From Linderina pennispora (Eukaryota; Kickxellomycota; Kickxellomycetes; Kickxellales; Kickxellaceae): a stretch of 51,710 nt of DNA. Both the position numbers and the translations under genes were made by a program. How positions within the stretch are numbered: the stretch's first letter is position 1; every line of letters starts with the position of its first letter. The notes beneath the pieces are model-generated. The model was not told the DNA's origin. It ran no database searches and saw only the letters and a program-made list of their open reading frames with translations. Shown here piece by piece: positions 19,781 through 29,571 of this stretch. The stretch is taken from positions 1 to 51,710 of the forward strand of contig NW_024468305.1 in assembly GCF_002104995.1 (NCBI RefSeq), read 5' to 3'.

Positions 19781-22426
19781 ATGCGTATTACCGCTATCGC
19801 CCTCGCTGCTGGCACGCTGTTCTGCGCTGTGGTCCAGGCTGACCTCGCGGTGTTTGGCTATCTGCCTACCTGGAATCGTGATGCTGCTGCCAAAGTTGAT
19901 TACAGCAAGTACACTCACGTTGCGCTGGCATTTGGCGTTCCCAAAGCGGATGGCTCGCTGAAGTTCGACGGGACCTCGTACCTGTCCAGCGTTGTCTCGC
20001 AGCTGCATTCTACCAAGACCAAGGCGCTGGTGTCCGTTGGTGGCTGGACTGACTCCAACCATTTCTCAACCATCCTGAAGTCGCCTTCCGCCCGTAGCAC
20101 CTTCCTTAACGCCCTGGTTAACCTAGTTAAGGACCACGGTATCGATGGTATCGATATTGACTGGGAGTACCCTGGCCACGAAGGCAACCCCGGAAACGCC
20201 ATTGACCCGCAGAACGACACCAAGAACCTGCTTGCCTTGGTCAAGGACCTGCGCGCCCAGTTCGATAGCCGCTTTGGCAAGGGCAGCAAGCTCATCACGC
20301 TCGCTGGAAGCACAGCGCCGTTCTGGGGCCCGAAGGGCCCGCTCTCTGATGTCAAGGATTTTGCCGGACCTGTCGATTTCTTCAACCTCATGAACTATGA
20401 AATCAACGGCTCCTGGCAGCCGACCACTGGTCCGAACGCGCCCCTGTACTTTGAGACCAACAAGGGCTCGCAGGCCTCGTTCGACTCGTCAGTCCGTGCT
20501 TGGACCAAGGCTGGTATTCCTAGCAAGAAGCTTCTGGGTGGTCTTGCCTTCTATGGCCATGGCTACAAGGCATCTGTCGACATGACCAGCAACCCAAAGA
20601 ACCAGTATGTTGCCCACACTGGTGACGCCGTGGGTGACTGGACATACGTTTCGCTGCGCCGTAATGGCATTCTGTCGGGTCCGACTACTGCGGCTGGTGA
20701 CTGGGTGCGCTACTACGATTCCACTACTCGTACTCCGTGGGTGTTCAACAAGAAGACCAAGGTTTACGTGACTTATGATGATACGCAGAGCCTCAAGGAG
20801 AAGCGCGACTATTCGGCCAAGAACAACCTCGGTGGTGTGATGGTGTGGTCAATTGACCAGGACTATGACAATGAGCTGCTCTATGCTATTGCTGGCGGTC
20901 CGTCAAAGCCCTCGACCACCTCTGCTTCCACTACTTCAACTGCTTCGCGGACTACCGCGGCTCCTACCACTGCTTCGCCGACAACTGCTTCTCCGACCAC
21001 TGCTGCTCCGACCACTGCTTCTCCGACCACTGCTTCTCCGACGACTGCTGCTCCGACGACTGCTTCGCCGACCACTGCTTCGCCGACCACTGCTTCGCCG
21101 ACGACTGCTTCGCCGACCACTGCTGCTCCGACGACTGCTTCGCCAACCACCGCTTTGCCAACCACCGCTTCGCCAACCACCGCTTCTCCGACCACTGCTG
21201 CTCCGACCACTGCTGCTCCGACTACCGCTTCTCCGTCGTCGGCTGAGACCACCACGGCTTCCAACAGTAGCCACTCGTCTGCCGCTTCGTCGTCTGCTGA
21301 GTCGACTGCTGAGTCTACCCCGGTTTCCTCTGCTCCCAGTGGCGGCTATTCGACTGCTGCTCCGTCGTCGGTTGAGACCACCACTGCTCCCAACGGTGGC
21401 TATTCGACTGCTGCTCCGTCGTCGGTTGAGACTACCTCGGCTCCCAACGGTGGCTATTCGACTGCTGCCCCGTCGTCCGTTGAGTCGACCGCTGAGTACT
21501 CGTCTGCTGCCCCGTCGTCGGTTGAGACCACCACTGCTCCCAACGGTGGCTATTCGACTGCTGCTCCGTCGTCGGTTGAGACCACCACTGCTCCCAACGG
21601 TGGTTACTCGACTGCTGCTCCGTCGTCGGTTGAGACCACCACTGCTCCCAACGGTGGTTACTCGACTGCTGCTCCGTCGTCGGTTGAGTCGACCGCTGAG
21701 TACTCGACTGCTGCCCCGTCGTCTGTTGAGACCACCACTGCTCCCAACGGTGGTTACTCGACTGCTGCTCCGTCGTCGGTTGAGACCACCACTGCTCCCA
21801 ACGGTGGTTACTCGACTGCTGCTCCGTCGTCGGTTGAGACCACCACTGCTCCCAACGGTGGTTACTCGACTGCTGCCCCGTCGTCTGTTGAGACCACCAC
21901 TGCTCCCAACGGTGGTTACTCGACTGCTGCTCCGTCGTCGGTTGAGACCACCACTGCTCCCAACGGTGGTTACTCGACTGCTGCCCCGTCGTCTGTTGAG
22001 ACCACCACTGCTCCCAACGGTGGCTATTCGACTGCTGCTCCGTCGTCGGTTGAGTCGACCGCTGAGTACTCGACTGCTGCCCCGTCGTCGGTTGAGACCA
22101 CCACTGCTCCCAACGGTGGCTATTCGACTGCTGCTCCGTCGTCCGTTGAGACTACCTCGGCTCCCAACGGTGGCTATTCGACTGTTGCTCCGTCGTCCAT
22201 TGAGTCGACCGCTGAGTACTCGACTGCTGCCCCGTCGTCGGTTGAGACTACCTCGGCTCCCAACGGTGGCTATTCGACTGTAGAGTCAACCATTGTGACT
22301 GCGCCGACAACCACTGCACCCAACCCCGGATACTCGGCTACCGATGTTCCCACACCAGCTTCATCGGCCCCAGTCTACCAGACCACTTCGCAGGCTGTTC
22401 ACCGCTGCCCAGCTCCCAAGCATTAA
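19781..22426 (+). CDS. Secreted GH18 chitinase with mucin-like repeat tail
   Basis: Endochitinase of glycoside hydrolase family 18, probably for wall remodelling or nutrition. Signal peptide residues 1-20 (ends CAVVQA). The catalytic barrel spans ~21-368. The active-site motif DGIDIDWE gives Asp122, Asp125, Asp127 and Glu129, with Glu129 the proton donor. SVGGWT and late VMVWSIDQDY are also family-typical. The remaining ~510 residues are low-complexity: a TTASP/TTAAP pentapeptide array, a Ser/Thr bridge, then ~18-residue units STAAPSSVETTTAPNGGY, all candidates for O-mannosylation. The C-terminus (HRCPAPKH) lacks a hydrophobic GPI signal, so the enzyme is likely secreted or wall-bound through glycans. 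There is no recognisable chitin-binding module. 881 residues, intronless. Confidence 0.93.
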   Translation: MRITAIALAAGTLFCAVVQADLAVFGYLPTWNRDAAAKVDYSKYTHVALAFGVPKADGSLKFDGTSYLSSVVSQLHSTKTKALVSVGGWTDSNHFSTILKSPSARSTFLNALVNLVKDHGIDGIDIDWEYPGHEGNPGNAIDPQNDTKNLLALVKDLRAQFDSRFGKGSKLITLAGSTAPFWGPKGPLSDVKDFAGPVDFFNLMNYEINGSWQPTTGPNAPLYFETNKGSQASFDSSVRAWTKAGIPSKKLLGGLAFYGHGYKASVDMTSNPKNQYVAHTGDAVGDWTYVSLRRNGILSGPTTAAGDWVRYYDSTTRTPWVFNKKTKVYVTYDDTQSLKEKRDYSAKNNLGGVMVWSIDQDYDNELLYAIAGGPSKPSTTSASTTSTASRTTAAPTTASPTTASPTTAAPTTASPTTASPTTAAPTTASPTTASPTTASPTTASPTTAAPTTASPTTALPTTASPTTASPTTAAPTTAAPTTASPSSAETTTASNSSHSSAASSSAESTAESTPVSSAPSGGYSTAAPSSVETTTAPNGGYSTAAPSSVETTSAPNGGYSTAAPSSVESTAEYSSAAPSSVETTTAPNGGYSTAAPSSVETTTAPNGGYSTAAPSSVETTTAPNGGYSTAAPSSVESTAEYSTAAPSSVETTTAPNGGYSTAAPSSVETTTAPNGGYSTAAPSSVETTTAPNGGYSTAAPSSVETTTAPNGGYSTAAPSSVETTTAPNGGYSTAAPSSVETTTAPNGGYSTAAPSSVESTAEYSTAAPSSVETTTAPNGGYSTAAPSSVETTSAPNGGYSTVAPSSIESTAEYSTAAPSSVETTSAPNGGYSTVESTIVTAPTTTAPNPGYSATDVPTPASSAPVYQTTSQAVHRCPAPKH
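20956..21235 (+). repeat. 15-bp coding tandem repeat (TTASP/TTAAP)
   Basis: About 18 near-identical 15-bp units encode Thr-Thr-Ala-(Ser/Ala)-Pro in the chitinase stalk. Variation is mostly synonymous (ACC/ACG/ACT, TCG/TCT), so the peptide is better conserved than the DNA. Confidence 0.9.
21341..22283 (+). repeat. 54-bp coding tandem repeat in the chitinase tail
   Basis: Units of 54 bp encode STAAPSSVETTTAPNGGY. They are interrupted by a shorter variant (VESTAEYSTAAPSS) at about 21480, 21690, 22050 and 22200. Neighbouring units are often identical at the DNA level, indicating recent homogenisation or copy-number change. Confidence 0.9.
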
Positions 22427-23005
22427 GTGATCGCTGTTTATTACCTTTGCTAATTTCATGACTACTAGAACATTGAATGTTGACCTTTTGCCCCTGAGAA
22501 TTCTGACGAATATGCCAATTGCACTATTATGTTTAATTTTCTATCCAGACGTTGCTTGGCTCCCACCCAACTAGCATAGATTCCATTCACCTTATCGGGT
22601 ATCAATATTGCCCCTCCCCACACACCGCTGCGTGCATAGAAAATAGCGAGAATGCAACCAGTAATCTGTTCTGGGTTTAAAGACTGTTTTAATAGCACCC
22701 TGTCATTCTCACCTTTGCTGAAATGCTACTGCCGCTTTTATTCGCAATACTATCCGACCAGATGCTCAGAGCAAGGTATGTTAAAGAGAGCCCTGCATAC
22801 ATAGAGCCCTTCTTGTCTGCTTTTTTCGAAACTCCTCCGTTACCCTCTTTCAGCTTTGTTATTCATTTGGCATTTCCGCTTGTTATTTTGTGCCTTGAAC
22901 TTCCCTCACACTGCTGCTGCTCTCTTTTGGTTGACGTTGACGTTTACGCTAGGGTTCTGTTCCAGTTTGTTTCCCACCACATATTCTTGCCAGCCACCAG
23001 CGTCA
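22427..23005. other. Intergenic: chitinase 3' side and FAM72-like promoter
   Basis: No gene is supported. The second half (about 22800-22990) is pyrimidine-rich and is the likely leader of the FAM72-like gene. Confidence 0.4.
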
Positions 23006-24910
23006 ATGCGGTCGTCTTCCGAGTTTTTCTCTCCCCGCTCGACTAACTCGCACCGCTCCGAGTCCTTCCAGGCAGTGTGGAAACTGTACTGCAAGCACTG
23101 CCACGTACTATGGAGCTCGCGTGGAATGGAGGTAAAGTAGCGAGCAGCAGAGCCTGGCCAGCAGTGATGGCCACCTTCACTTCTTCTCATACTGCCCCAG
23201 ATATTGGCGTAATATTTGCATATTCTTGTCCACTGATCTGTCACCTTCCCCGCCCTCACTATCCATCTCCCCGCACATTGTATGCCTTGAAATATGCTCA
23301 CATTATTTTCGTACTACATGCACCCTTCTGCTTCCCATGATTTATTGGAGTAGGCCGTTGTCATGGCACGCCCAGCGATCCGCTGCTTCTCAACAGACCT
23401 ACCCCCGCTCGGGTGCGATGTCGTGTACCAGCCAGTAGCTCCCTCGATCGCCGACATGATTGTGGACTCAGGCTGTAGCACCTGTAGCTCACTGACTCAC
23501 CATGCACGCCGGTTCGACTTGGCGCCTAGTGGCCCCTGCGACTGCCATGTGCAGGATATCGCGTGTCTTGGCTGCGGTAATGTTGTAGGCTACTATATAC
23601 ATCGCCCATGCTTCCGCTGCCTTGCGCAGCGCTTGAGAATCAAGCAACGTGGGTTCCAACATCTGTGGACGTTCTATCAGGACAATGTGTTTCCAGTACA
23701 GCGAGAGAATGACTACGGGGAACCGGTTGGGTGGGACGATCTGCCGTCCCCGCCAGCGCCAACAACCACTGTGATCAGGAGTTCACAGACCAATGTTCAC
23801 CAGAACATCAACCCGCCAACGCAACAGCAGCAACATAATATCCAGCAATCAGTCCCAGGAGCAAACGACTCAGCGCGCAGCTTTCGGTATAACGAGATGA
23901 TCGAGTCGGCACGACAGGATCGCCACCTGCGTTCGCTAAACGAGGCCACCAACGAAGCGCTGCATGACACGGGCGTGCGGCCTGCTGCTGCTGATGGAGC
24001 TACCTCCACCAATACACCTACCACTCGCCCAACACAGGCAGGCAATGACGACCCCAGCTCTGCATCTATTTCAGCGCAGAGACACGTGGGACGCCGAGCA
24101 CACTGGCTAATGTACACGTCACAGCGCGTCGCTGCGGAGCGTGTGCTGCTTAACCCACGTGCTGGCCGGGAGGCACGGCAGGAAGCAATGCGGACACTTG
24201 CAACGCTGCGGGAGCAGGATTGGAATGCAGTTGCAGGTGCAGGCTCCAATGAGACCAGTGCAACATCGCGTAGCACGACAACCACGGCATCTCAGAGCCC
24301 ACTTGAGGAGCCTATTGAACACAGCGAGGCTGCCTCAGATCGCTCCACTCCGTCTATGTCTCCTGAGAGCAGAATGGCGTTGGCCGTCTCCGGAACATCC
24401 GGTGCGCGCGGCATGGTGTCAAGCAGCACTGCACGACACGTACCTCCAGCGCGGCCAACCACCCAGACCATTATCTCCTCCTCCCAGCAGTCAGTTCGCA
24501 CGACAAATAGGCTGCAGAGCGACAGCTCCAGCCATTCACTCAGCAGCTCACAAGGGAGTGGAAGCAGCAGCAATGGTGCTTTAGATAGTGCTGTGACGAG
24601 GGGTAGCAGTGGCACTGGCAGCATCGGCGCCAGTATTGGTGATGGGTATGTGGACAGCATGGCGTTCGTGTCAGCACCAGATCAATCGAGCACAAGGTCG
24701 TTCAGCAGCAACGGCCATGCACTGGTGTCCTCGTATTCGCCGTTGCATGGAAACACGAGCAGCTCAACTCGGCGTGATGAGGTGATGGAGCCACTGTGCC
24801 CACCAAAACCCAAGTCTACCAGCGCACCCCCGCCTGGACTGAGCAACTGGCTATTCCAGGTTGGGCTCGATTGCATGGTGAAGTGGGAAGAGGTCACCCT
24901 CTCTCGCTGA
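23006..24910 (+). CDS. FAM72-like zinc protein with long Ser/Thr-rich tail (two exons)
   Basis: Exon 1 (23006-23131) encodes MRSSSEFF to LYCKHCHVLWSSRGME. A 222-nt intron (23132-23353, GTAAAG...GAGTAG) follows. Exon 2 (23354-24910) continues AVVMARPAIRCFSTDLPP. The joined N-terminal ~170 residues match the FAM72 family, which in vertebrates reads CKFCKQVLSSRGM and FSTDIPP. They also keep its cysteine spacing CxCx6CxxCx11CxxC (Cys104, 106, 113, 116, 128, 131), plus CxxC at 29/32. These cysteines probably bind zinc. The remaining ~390 residues are Ser/Thr/Gln-rich and disordered, absent from animal FAM72 (149 residues). Animal FAM72A binds the uracil glycosylase UNG2; a fungal role is unknown. 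Phase-0 splicing and the restored motif make the gene model firm. Confidence 0.85.
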
Positions 24911-25812
24911 AGCGAAAGCGTAACGGTTTTTCTGCAGGTTGTGTTTCAGGCGCTAGCAGCCCATTAAATTGACGGCCATGTCCGCTTCTACCAAAAATAC
25001 CTCGTTTAGTTCGTGCCTGAAACCTGTCTGTGCCTGGGATTCGACTTGGGTGGTCCGGCTTGAATATCAGCCGAGCGTCCATAGAAGCTGTAAGTTTCAC
25101 ATGAAGCTCTGCGCAGCGTCGGCCTCATCCACCTTTGCAGACAAGCGCACAGAGCGAGGCAATGTAAAGGTGATGCAAATCCATGTGTCGCCTGCATGGA
25201 CCTGGGTCTGTAGATCCCGCGATGGTCCTTGCGATGAAGCAAATTGTAGCGTGATGGTGCAGCATGTAGAAGCCCGCCATTTTTGCACTTCTAATAGGGC
25301 ATGTGCCTTTTTACCTGTCTGGCCCTGCCCAAACCGTTTCCAGGCATAAGACAGTGCATTACAGTCAATCCCCCTGAGGCAAAGAGATATAGTGCTGTAC
25401 ACGAATATGATAGCAATCCTCGATGGGCTGCGTACATTCGCCAGCGACGAGCAGCCTAGGATGGACGCTTATCCCGCAAACTATGATTTGCCTCAGAATA
25501 CATGGCGCATTCCGGGGGTTAAAACAAATACATCTGGTGAGAGAAAATGAGAGGAAGAAACAGGGAGAGGCTGGGATTCCGCTGTTGTATGTACATATAC
25601 CGCTATATCGGCATGGCCAGGTCGAGTCAACATTTCTATTTTCTTTTAGCTAACGTGCTTGTTTTTTCTTTTGAAATATTCCTTGCCTCCTCGCTTCCTC
25701 ATACATAATCTAATTTCACCATCTCCGCTCGATATCTCTGACTAGCCACACTTTTTGTTTATACCCGCAGAGTAAATAGTAACAGAGACGCAGACGCGAT
25801 ATCAATTTTAAG
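24911..25812. other. Intergenic: FAM72-like 3' side and repeat-protein promoter
   Basis: A 900-bp stretch without supported genes; short open frames on both strands have no recognisable features. A pyrimidine-rich tract at about 25655-25745 precedes the start of the secreted repeat protein and is its likely leader. Confidence 0.4.
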
Positions 25813-28800
25813 ATGAAGGTCAATACGCTCTTTGGCTATGTCGCATTCATGGGTTTAGGCGCAGTCGCTAGTGCCAAGTCAACCATCGACTGGACAAACG
25901 TTTGCACTATCAATGCGGTCAACGCAAAGTGGTCGACAATCAGAATGGAGATGAATGTGCTGCTGCCATTTAGCTTTGTTGTCATCGGACATGAAAAGTT
26001 CAAGCAACTGAAGAAACTTCTTGGCGGTGTACAGCTGCCCAAGGAACCCACACTTGAAATTGAGCTTGGACTGCTGCAGATTTTCGGACCGGAAAAGATG
26101 GAATTCTTTATTGGACCGATTATAAAGAGCTATCTGCGAAAGCATCCGTGTCCTTCGTCGACAACTTCTGCGCAGGCAACATCGAGCTATCCCCATACAA
26201 TTGTGACTCCAACCTGGACTTCTGTCTATTCAACTGCAGGTAGCGTTTCAACTCATATTTTGTCATCAACAGAATGTGAAACTGAACCCCTTACGACTAC
26301 CGATTGCGAAACCGAGGTTCCATCGACAAGCGTTGTGCCGACTGCAACTACCGACTGCGAGACCGAGGTCCCATCGACCACCGACTGCGAGACAGAGGCT
26401 CCATCCACCACTGATTGCGAAACCGAGGTTCCGTCGACGAGCGCTGTGCCGACTGCAACCACCGACTGCGAGACCGAGGTCCCATCGACTACCAACTGCG
26501 AGACCGAGGTTCCTTCCACTACCGATTGTGAGACAGAGGCTCCGTCGACCACCGACTGCGAGACTGAGGTCCCATCCACCACCAATTGCGAGACAGAGGC
26601 TCCATCCACCACTGATTGCGAGACAGAGGCTCCATCCACCACTGATTGCGAGACAGAGGTTCCGTCGACCACCGACTGTGAGACTGAGGTCCCATCGACC
26701 ACCGACTGCGAGACTGAGGTCCCATCGACGAGCGTTATGCCGACTGCAACTACCGACTGCGAGACCGAGGTCCCATCGACTACCAATTGCGAGACTGAGG
26801 TTCCATCGACCACCAACTGTGAAACCGAGGTCCCATCCACCACTGATTGCGAAACCGAGGTTCCGTCGACGAGCGCTGTGCCGACTGCAACCACCGACTG
26901 CGAGACCGAGGTCCCATCGACTACCAACTGCGAGACCGAGGTTCCTTCCACTACCGATTGTGAGACAGAGGCTCCGTCGACCACCGACTGCGAGACTGAG
27001 GTCCCATCCACCACCGACTGCGAGACTGAGGTCCCATCCACCACCAATTGCGAGACAGAGGCTCCATCCACCACTGATTGCGAGACAGAGGTTCCGTCGA
27101 CCACCGACTGTGAGACTGAGGTCCCATCGACCACCGACTGCGAGACTGAGGTCCCATCGACGAGCGTTGTGCCGACTGCAACTACCGACTGCGAGACCGA
27201 GGTCCCATCGACTACCAATTGCGAGACTGAGGTTCCATCGACCACCAACTGTGAAACCGAGGTCCCATCCACCACGGCTTGCGAGACCGAGGTCCCATCC
27301 ACCACGGACTGCGAAACCGAGGTTCCGTCGACCACAGACTGTGAGACTGAGGTTCCATCCACCACGGTTTGCGAGACTGAGGTTCCATCCACCACGGTTT
27401 GCGAGACAGAGGTTCCATCCACCACGGTTTGCGAGACAGAGGCTCCATCCACCACGGACTGCGAGACAGAGGTTCCATCGACAAGCGTTGTGCCGACTGC
27501 AACCACCGACTGCGAGACCGAGGTCCCATCCACCACCAACTGCGTGACCAAGGTTCCGTCGACCACCGTTTGTGAGACAGAGGTTCCGTCGACGAGCGTT
27601 GTTCCGACTGCAACTACCGACTGCGAGACTGAGGTCCCATCCACCACCGATTGTGAGACTGAGGTCCCATCCACCACGGCTTGCGAGACCGAGGTCCCAT
27701 CCACCACGGACTGCGAAACCGAGGTTCCGTCGACCACAGACTGTGAGACTGAGGTCCCATCCACCACCGATTGCGAGACAGAGGCTCCATCCACCACCGA
27801 TTGCGAAACCGATGTTCCGTCGACGAGCGTTGTGCCGACTGCAACTACAAACTGCGAGACCGAGGTCCCATCGACCACCGTTTGCGAGACAGAGGCTCCG
27901 TCGACCACCGATTGCGAGACTGAGGTCCCATCCACCACCGACTGCGAAACCGAGGTTCCGTCGACCACCGATTGCGAGACAGAGGCTCCATCGACGAGCG
28001 TTGTGACGACTGCACCTACTGGCTGTGAGACTGAGGTTCCATCCACCACAGACTGCGAGACTGAGGTCCCATCCACCACGGACTGCGAGACAGAGGCCCC
28101 CTCGACCACCGACTGTGAGACTGAGGTTCCGTCGACCACCGATTGCGAGACAGAGGCTCCATCGACGAGCGTTGTGCCGACTGCAACTACTGGCTGTGAG
28201 ACCGAGATTCCGTCGACCACCGATTGCGAGACTGGGGTTCCATCGACCACCGATTGCGAGACAGAGGTTCCGTCGACGAGCGTTGTGCCGACTGCAACTA
28301 CCGACTGCGAGACTAAGGTCCCATCGACTACCAACTGCGAGACCGAGGTTCCGTCCACTACCGATTGTGAGACAAAGGCTCCATCCACCACGGTTTGCGA
28401 GACTGAGGTTCCATCGACCACCGTTTGCGAGACCGAGGTCCCATCGACCACCGACTGCGAAACCGAGGTTCCGTCGACCACCGATTGCGAAACCGAGGTT
28501 CCATCGACAAGCGTTGTGCCGACTGCAACCACCGACTGCGAGACCGAGGTCCCATCCACCACGGACTGCGAAACCGAGATTCCGTCGACCACAGACTGCG
28601 AAACCGAGGTTCCGTCGACCACCGTTTGCGAGACAGAGGCTCCGTCGACGAGCGTTGTGCCGACTGCAACCACGGACTGTGAGACCAAAACCCCCACTAC
28701 AACAGAGTGCGATGCGGAACAGGTTCCTACCATCGTCACCCGGGTCATAACCACTGTGGTCACCGAGCTCGTTCCTATTTCCAAGTGTCCCGTATACTAG
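25813..28800 (+). CDS. Secreted cysteine-decapeptide repeat protein, function unknown
   Basis: A 995-residue protein of no family I recognise. A signal peptide (residues 1-21, ends GAVASA) is followed by a ~110-residue domain rich in hydrophobic and charged residues (two cysteines, WTNVC and RKHPC) and then ~800 residues of repeats. The core unit is TTDCETEVPS, with variants TTNC, TTVC, TTAC and EAPS; it is periodically interrupted by the linker TSVVPTAT. Each decapeptide has exactly one Cys and two or three acidic residues, giving on the order of 70 cysteines and a strongly acidic chain with many O-glycosylation sites. The tail (VTRVITTVVTELVPISKCPVY) is hydrophobic but ends without a typical GPI signal. 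It could be a disulfide-crosslinked wall or matrix protein (inference). Intronless. Confidence 0.85.
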   Translation: MKVNTLFGYVAFMGLGAVASAKSTIDWTNVCTINAVNAKWSTIRMEMNVLLPFSFVVIGHEKFKQLKKLLGGVQLPKEPTLEIELGLLQIFGPEKMEFFIGPIIKSYLRKHPCPSSTTSAQATSSYPHTIVTPTWTSVYSTAGSVSTHILSSTECETEPLTTTDCETEVPSTSVVPTATTDCETEVPSTTDCETEAPSTTDCETEVPSTSAVPTATTDCETEVPSTTNCETEVPSTTDCETEAPSTTDCETEVPSTTNCETEAPSTTDCETEAPSTTDCETEVPSTTDCETEVPSTTDCETEVPSTSVMPTATTDCETEVPSTTNCETEVPSTTNCETEVPSTTDCETEVPSTSAVPTATTDCETEVPSTTNCETEVPSTTDCETEAPSTTDCETEVPSTTDCETEVPSTTNCETEAPSTTDCETEVPSTTDCETEVPSTTDCETEVPSTSVVPTATTDCETEVPSTTNCETEVPSTTNCETEVPSTTACETEVPSTTDCETEVPSTTDCETEVPSTTVCETEVPSTTVCETEVPSTTVCETEAPSTTDCETEVPSTSVVPTATTDCETEVPSTTNCVTKVPSTTVCETEVPSTSVVPTATTDCETEVPSTTDCETEVPSTTACETEVPSTTDCETEVPSTTDCETEVPSTTDCETEAPSTTDCETDVPSTSVVPTATTNCETEVPSTTVCETEAPSTTDCETEVPSTTDCETEVPSTTDCETEAPSTSVVTTAPTGCETEVPSTTDCETEVPSTTDCETEAPSTTDCETEVPSTTDCETEAPSTSVVPTATTGCETEIPSTTDCETGVPSTTDCETEVPSTSVVPTATTDCETKVPSTTNCETEVPSTTDCETKAPSTTVCETEVPSTTVCETEVPSTTDCETEVPSTTDCETEVPSTSVVPTATTDCETEVPSTTDCETEIPSTTDCETEVPSTTVCETEAPSTSVVPTATTDCETKTPTTTECDAEQVPTIVTRVITTVVTELVPISKCPVY
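26291..28690 (+). repeat. 30-bp coding tandem repeat array with 54-bp linker variants
   Basis: The basic 30-bp unit encodes TTDCETEVPS. Roughly every 4 to 10 units a version extended by 24 bp encodes TSVVPTATTDCETEVPS. Units differ mainly at synonymous sites. Blocks of several units are themselves duplicated, for example 26461-26892 against 26893 onward at an offset of 432 bp. The composition keeps other frames open on both strands, which creates long false ORFs. Confidence 0.95.
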
Positions 28801-28899
28801 GGAACGAGTTCCATTTTGTTGATTGCGATTATACCAGGCAAACGTGCTCTTCGAGACATCGAATATATTACTTCAAACTTTTAAGCCCAATTGGCCGGG

Positions 28900-29571
28900 T
28901 CAGAGTCTTGCAGCAGCGACTGTCCCGTTGTGAGTGATGCGTGCAATATCGAGGCGGACAAACCGCTCGTACCATGCGTACAGCCTGGGTGCCTCTTCCT
29001 GAACCAGTGCGCGCTCGGGCATTGAGCACAGATCCGAGAAGATTGGGAACAGGAAGAGATCAGCCCAGGTCAGGCTCTTTCCAGCCAGGAATGTTTGGTC
29101 GCCGCCACCACCGCTGAGCTGGACAAACTGGCTCTCGAGCCCGCGCAAGATACCCTTCCCCTGAGTGACTGCGTCTTTGAGACTCTCTCGAATCTCCTGC
29201 TCGCTCACGCCCTTCCCCTCCATTGCCATGCGCGGCTTGCAGATTCCGTGGACGAGCCCACGGAAGGCATAGTCGCTAGCCATAGAAATCCACTGGCCAA
29301 TGGCCAGGATGGTCGAGAAGTCTGCCGGCGTCAGCGTGCGCGCCTTGCCGCTGAACATGTGGTCGATATAGATGCGTATGGCTAGGGTCTCGTTTACAAC
29401 AAACTCGTCATGGATAAGAGTTGGGATCCGGCCAAACGGGTTGTGCTTGTACGCTAGTTTTGCATGCGGTGCAGTGCGCAGCAGCTCGTACGGGACCTCG
29501 AGGTACTCGAGCGCCATGCGTACAGTGCGTGTGAACGTTGACAGCTCTACGCCAACCACTTGAACGACCAT
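28900..29571 (-). CDS. Glutathione S-transferase
   Basis: A 223-residue cytosolic GST. The N-terminal thioredoxin-like domain is recognisable from VVGVELSTFTRTVRMALEYLEVPYELL, where STFTR sits at the catalytic Ser/Tyr turn. The glutathione-binding segment NPFGRIPTLIHDEFVVNETLAI has the cis-Pro (IPTL) and the NET motif in place of the usual ES. The C-terminal helical domain contains LTWADLFLFPIF, matching the conserved N-cap SxAD region. The start at 29571 is preferred because the 16 residues before it do not align with GSTs. It probably conjugates glutathione to electrophiles. Its stop lies 99 bp from the stop of the convergent repeat-protein gene. Confidence 0.88.
   Translation of the reverse strand: MVVQVVGVELSTFTRTVRMALEYLEVPYELLRTAPHAKLAYKHNPFGRIPTLIHDEFVVNETLAIRIYIDHMFSGKARTLTPADFSTILAIGQWISMASDYAFRGLVHGICKPRMAMEGKGVSEQEIRESLKDAVTQGKGILRGLESQFVQLSGGGGDQTFLAGKSLTWADLFLFPIFSDLCSMPERALVQEEAPRLYAWYERFVRLDIARITHNGTVAAARL

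Noticed and set aside
20853-22283. 476-codon Leu/Arg-rich open frame overlapping the chitinase
   Set aside because: A +1-frame by-product of the 15-bp and 54-bp coding repeats; the GH18 frame is clearly the real one.
20956-22283. CRISPR-like array of direct repeats
   Set aside because: Repeats are contiguous, without unique spacers, and lie inside a eukaryotic coding sequence.
26253-28784. 843-codon open frame antisense to the cysteine-repeat gene (SVSQSVVDGT repeats)
   Set aside because: It mirrors the sense repeat: a 30-bp period without stops in one frame has none in the array. The sense frame has a signal peptide, a unique domain and a proper leader; the antisense has none.
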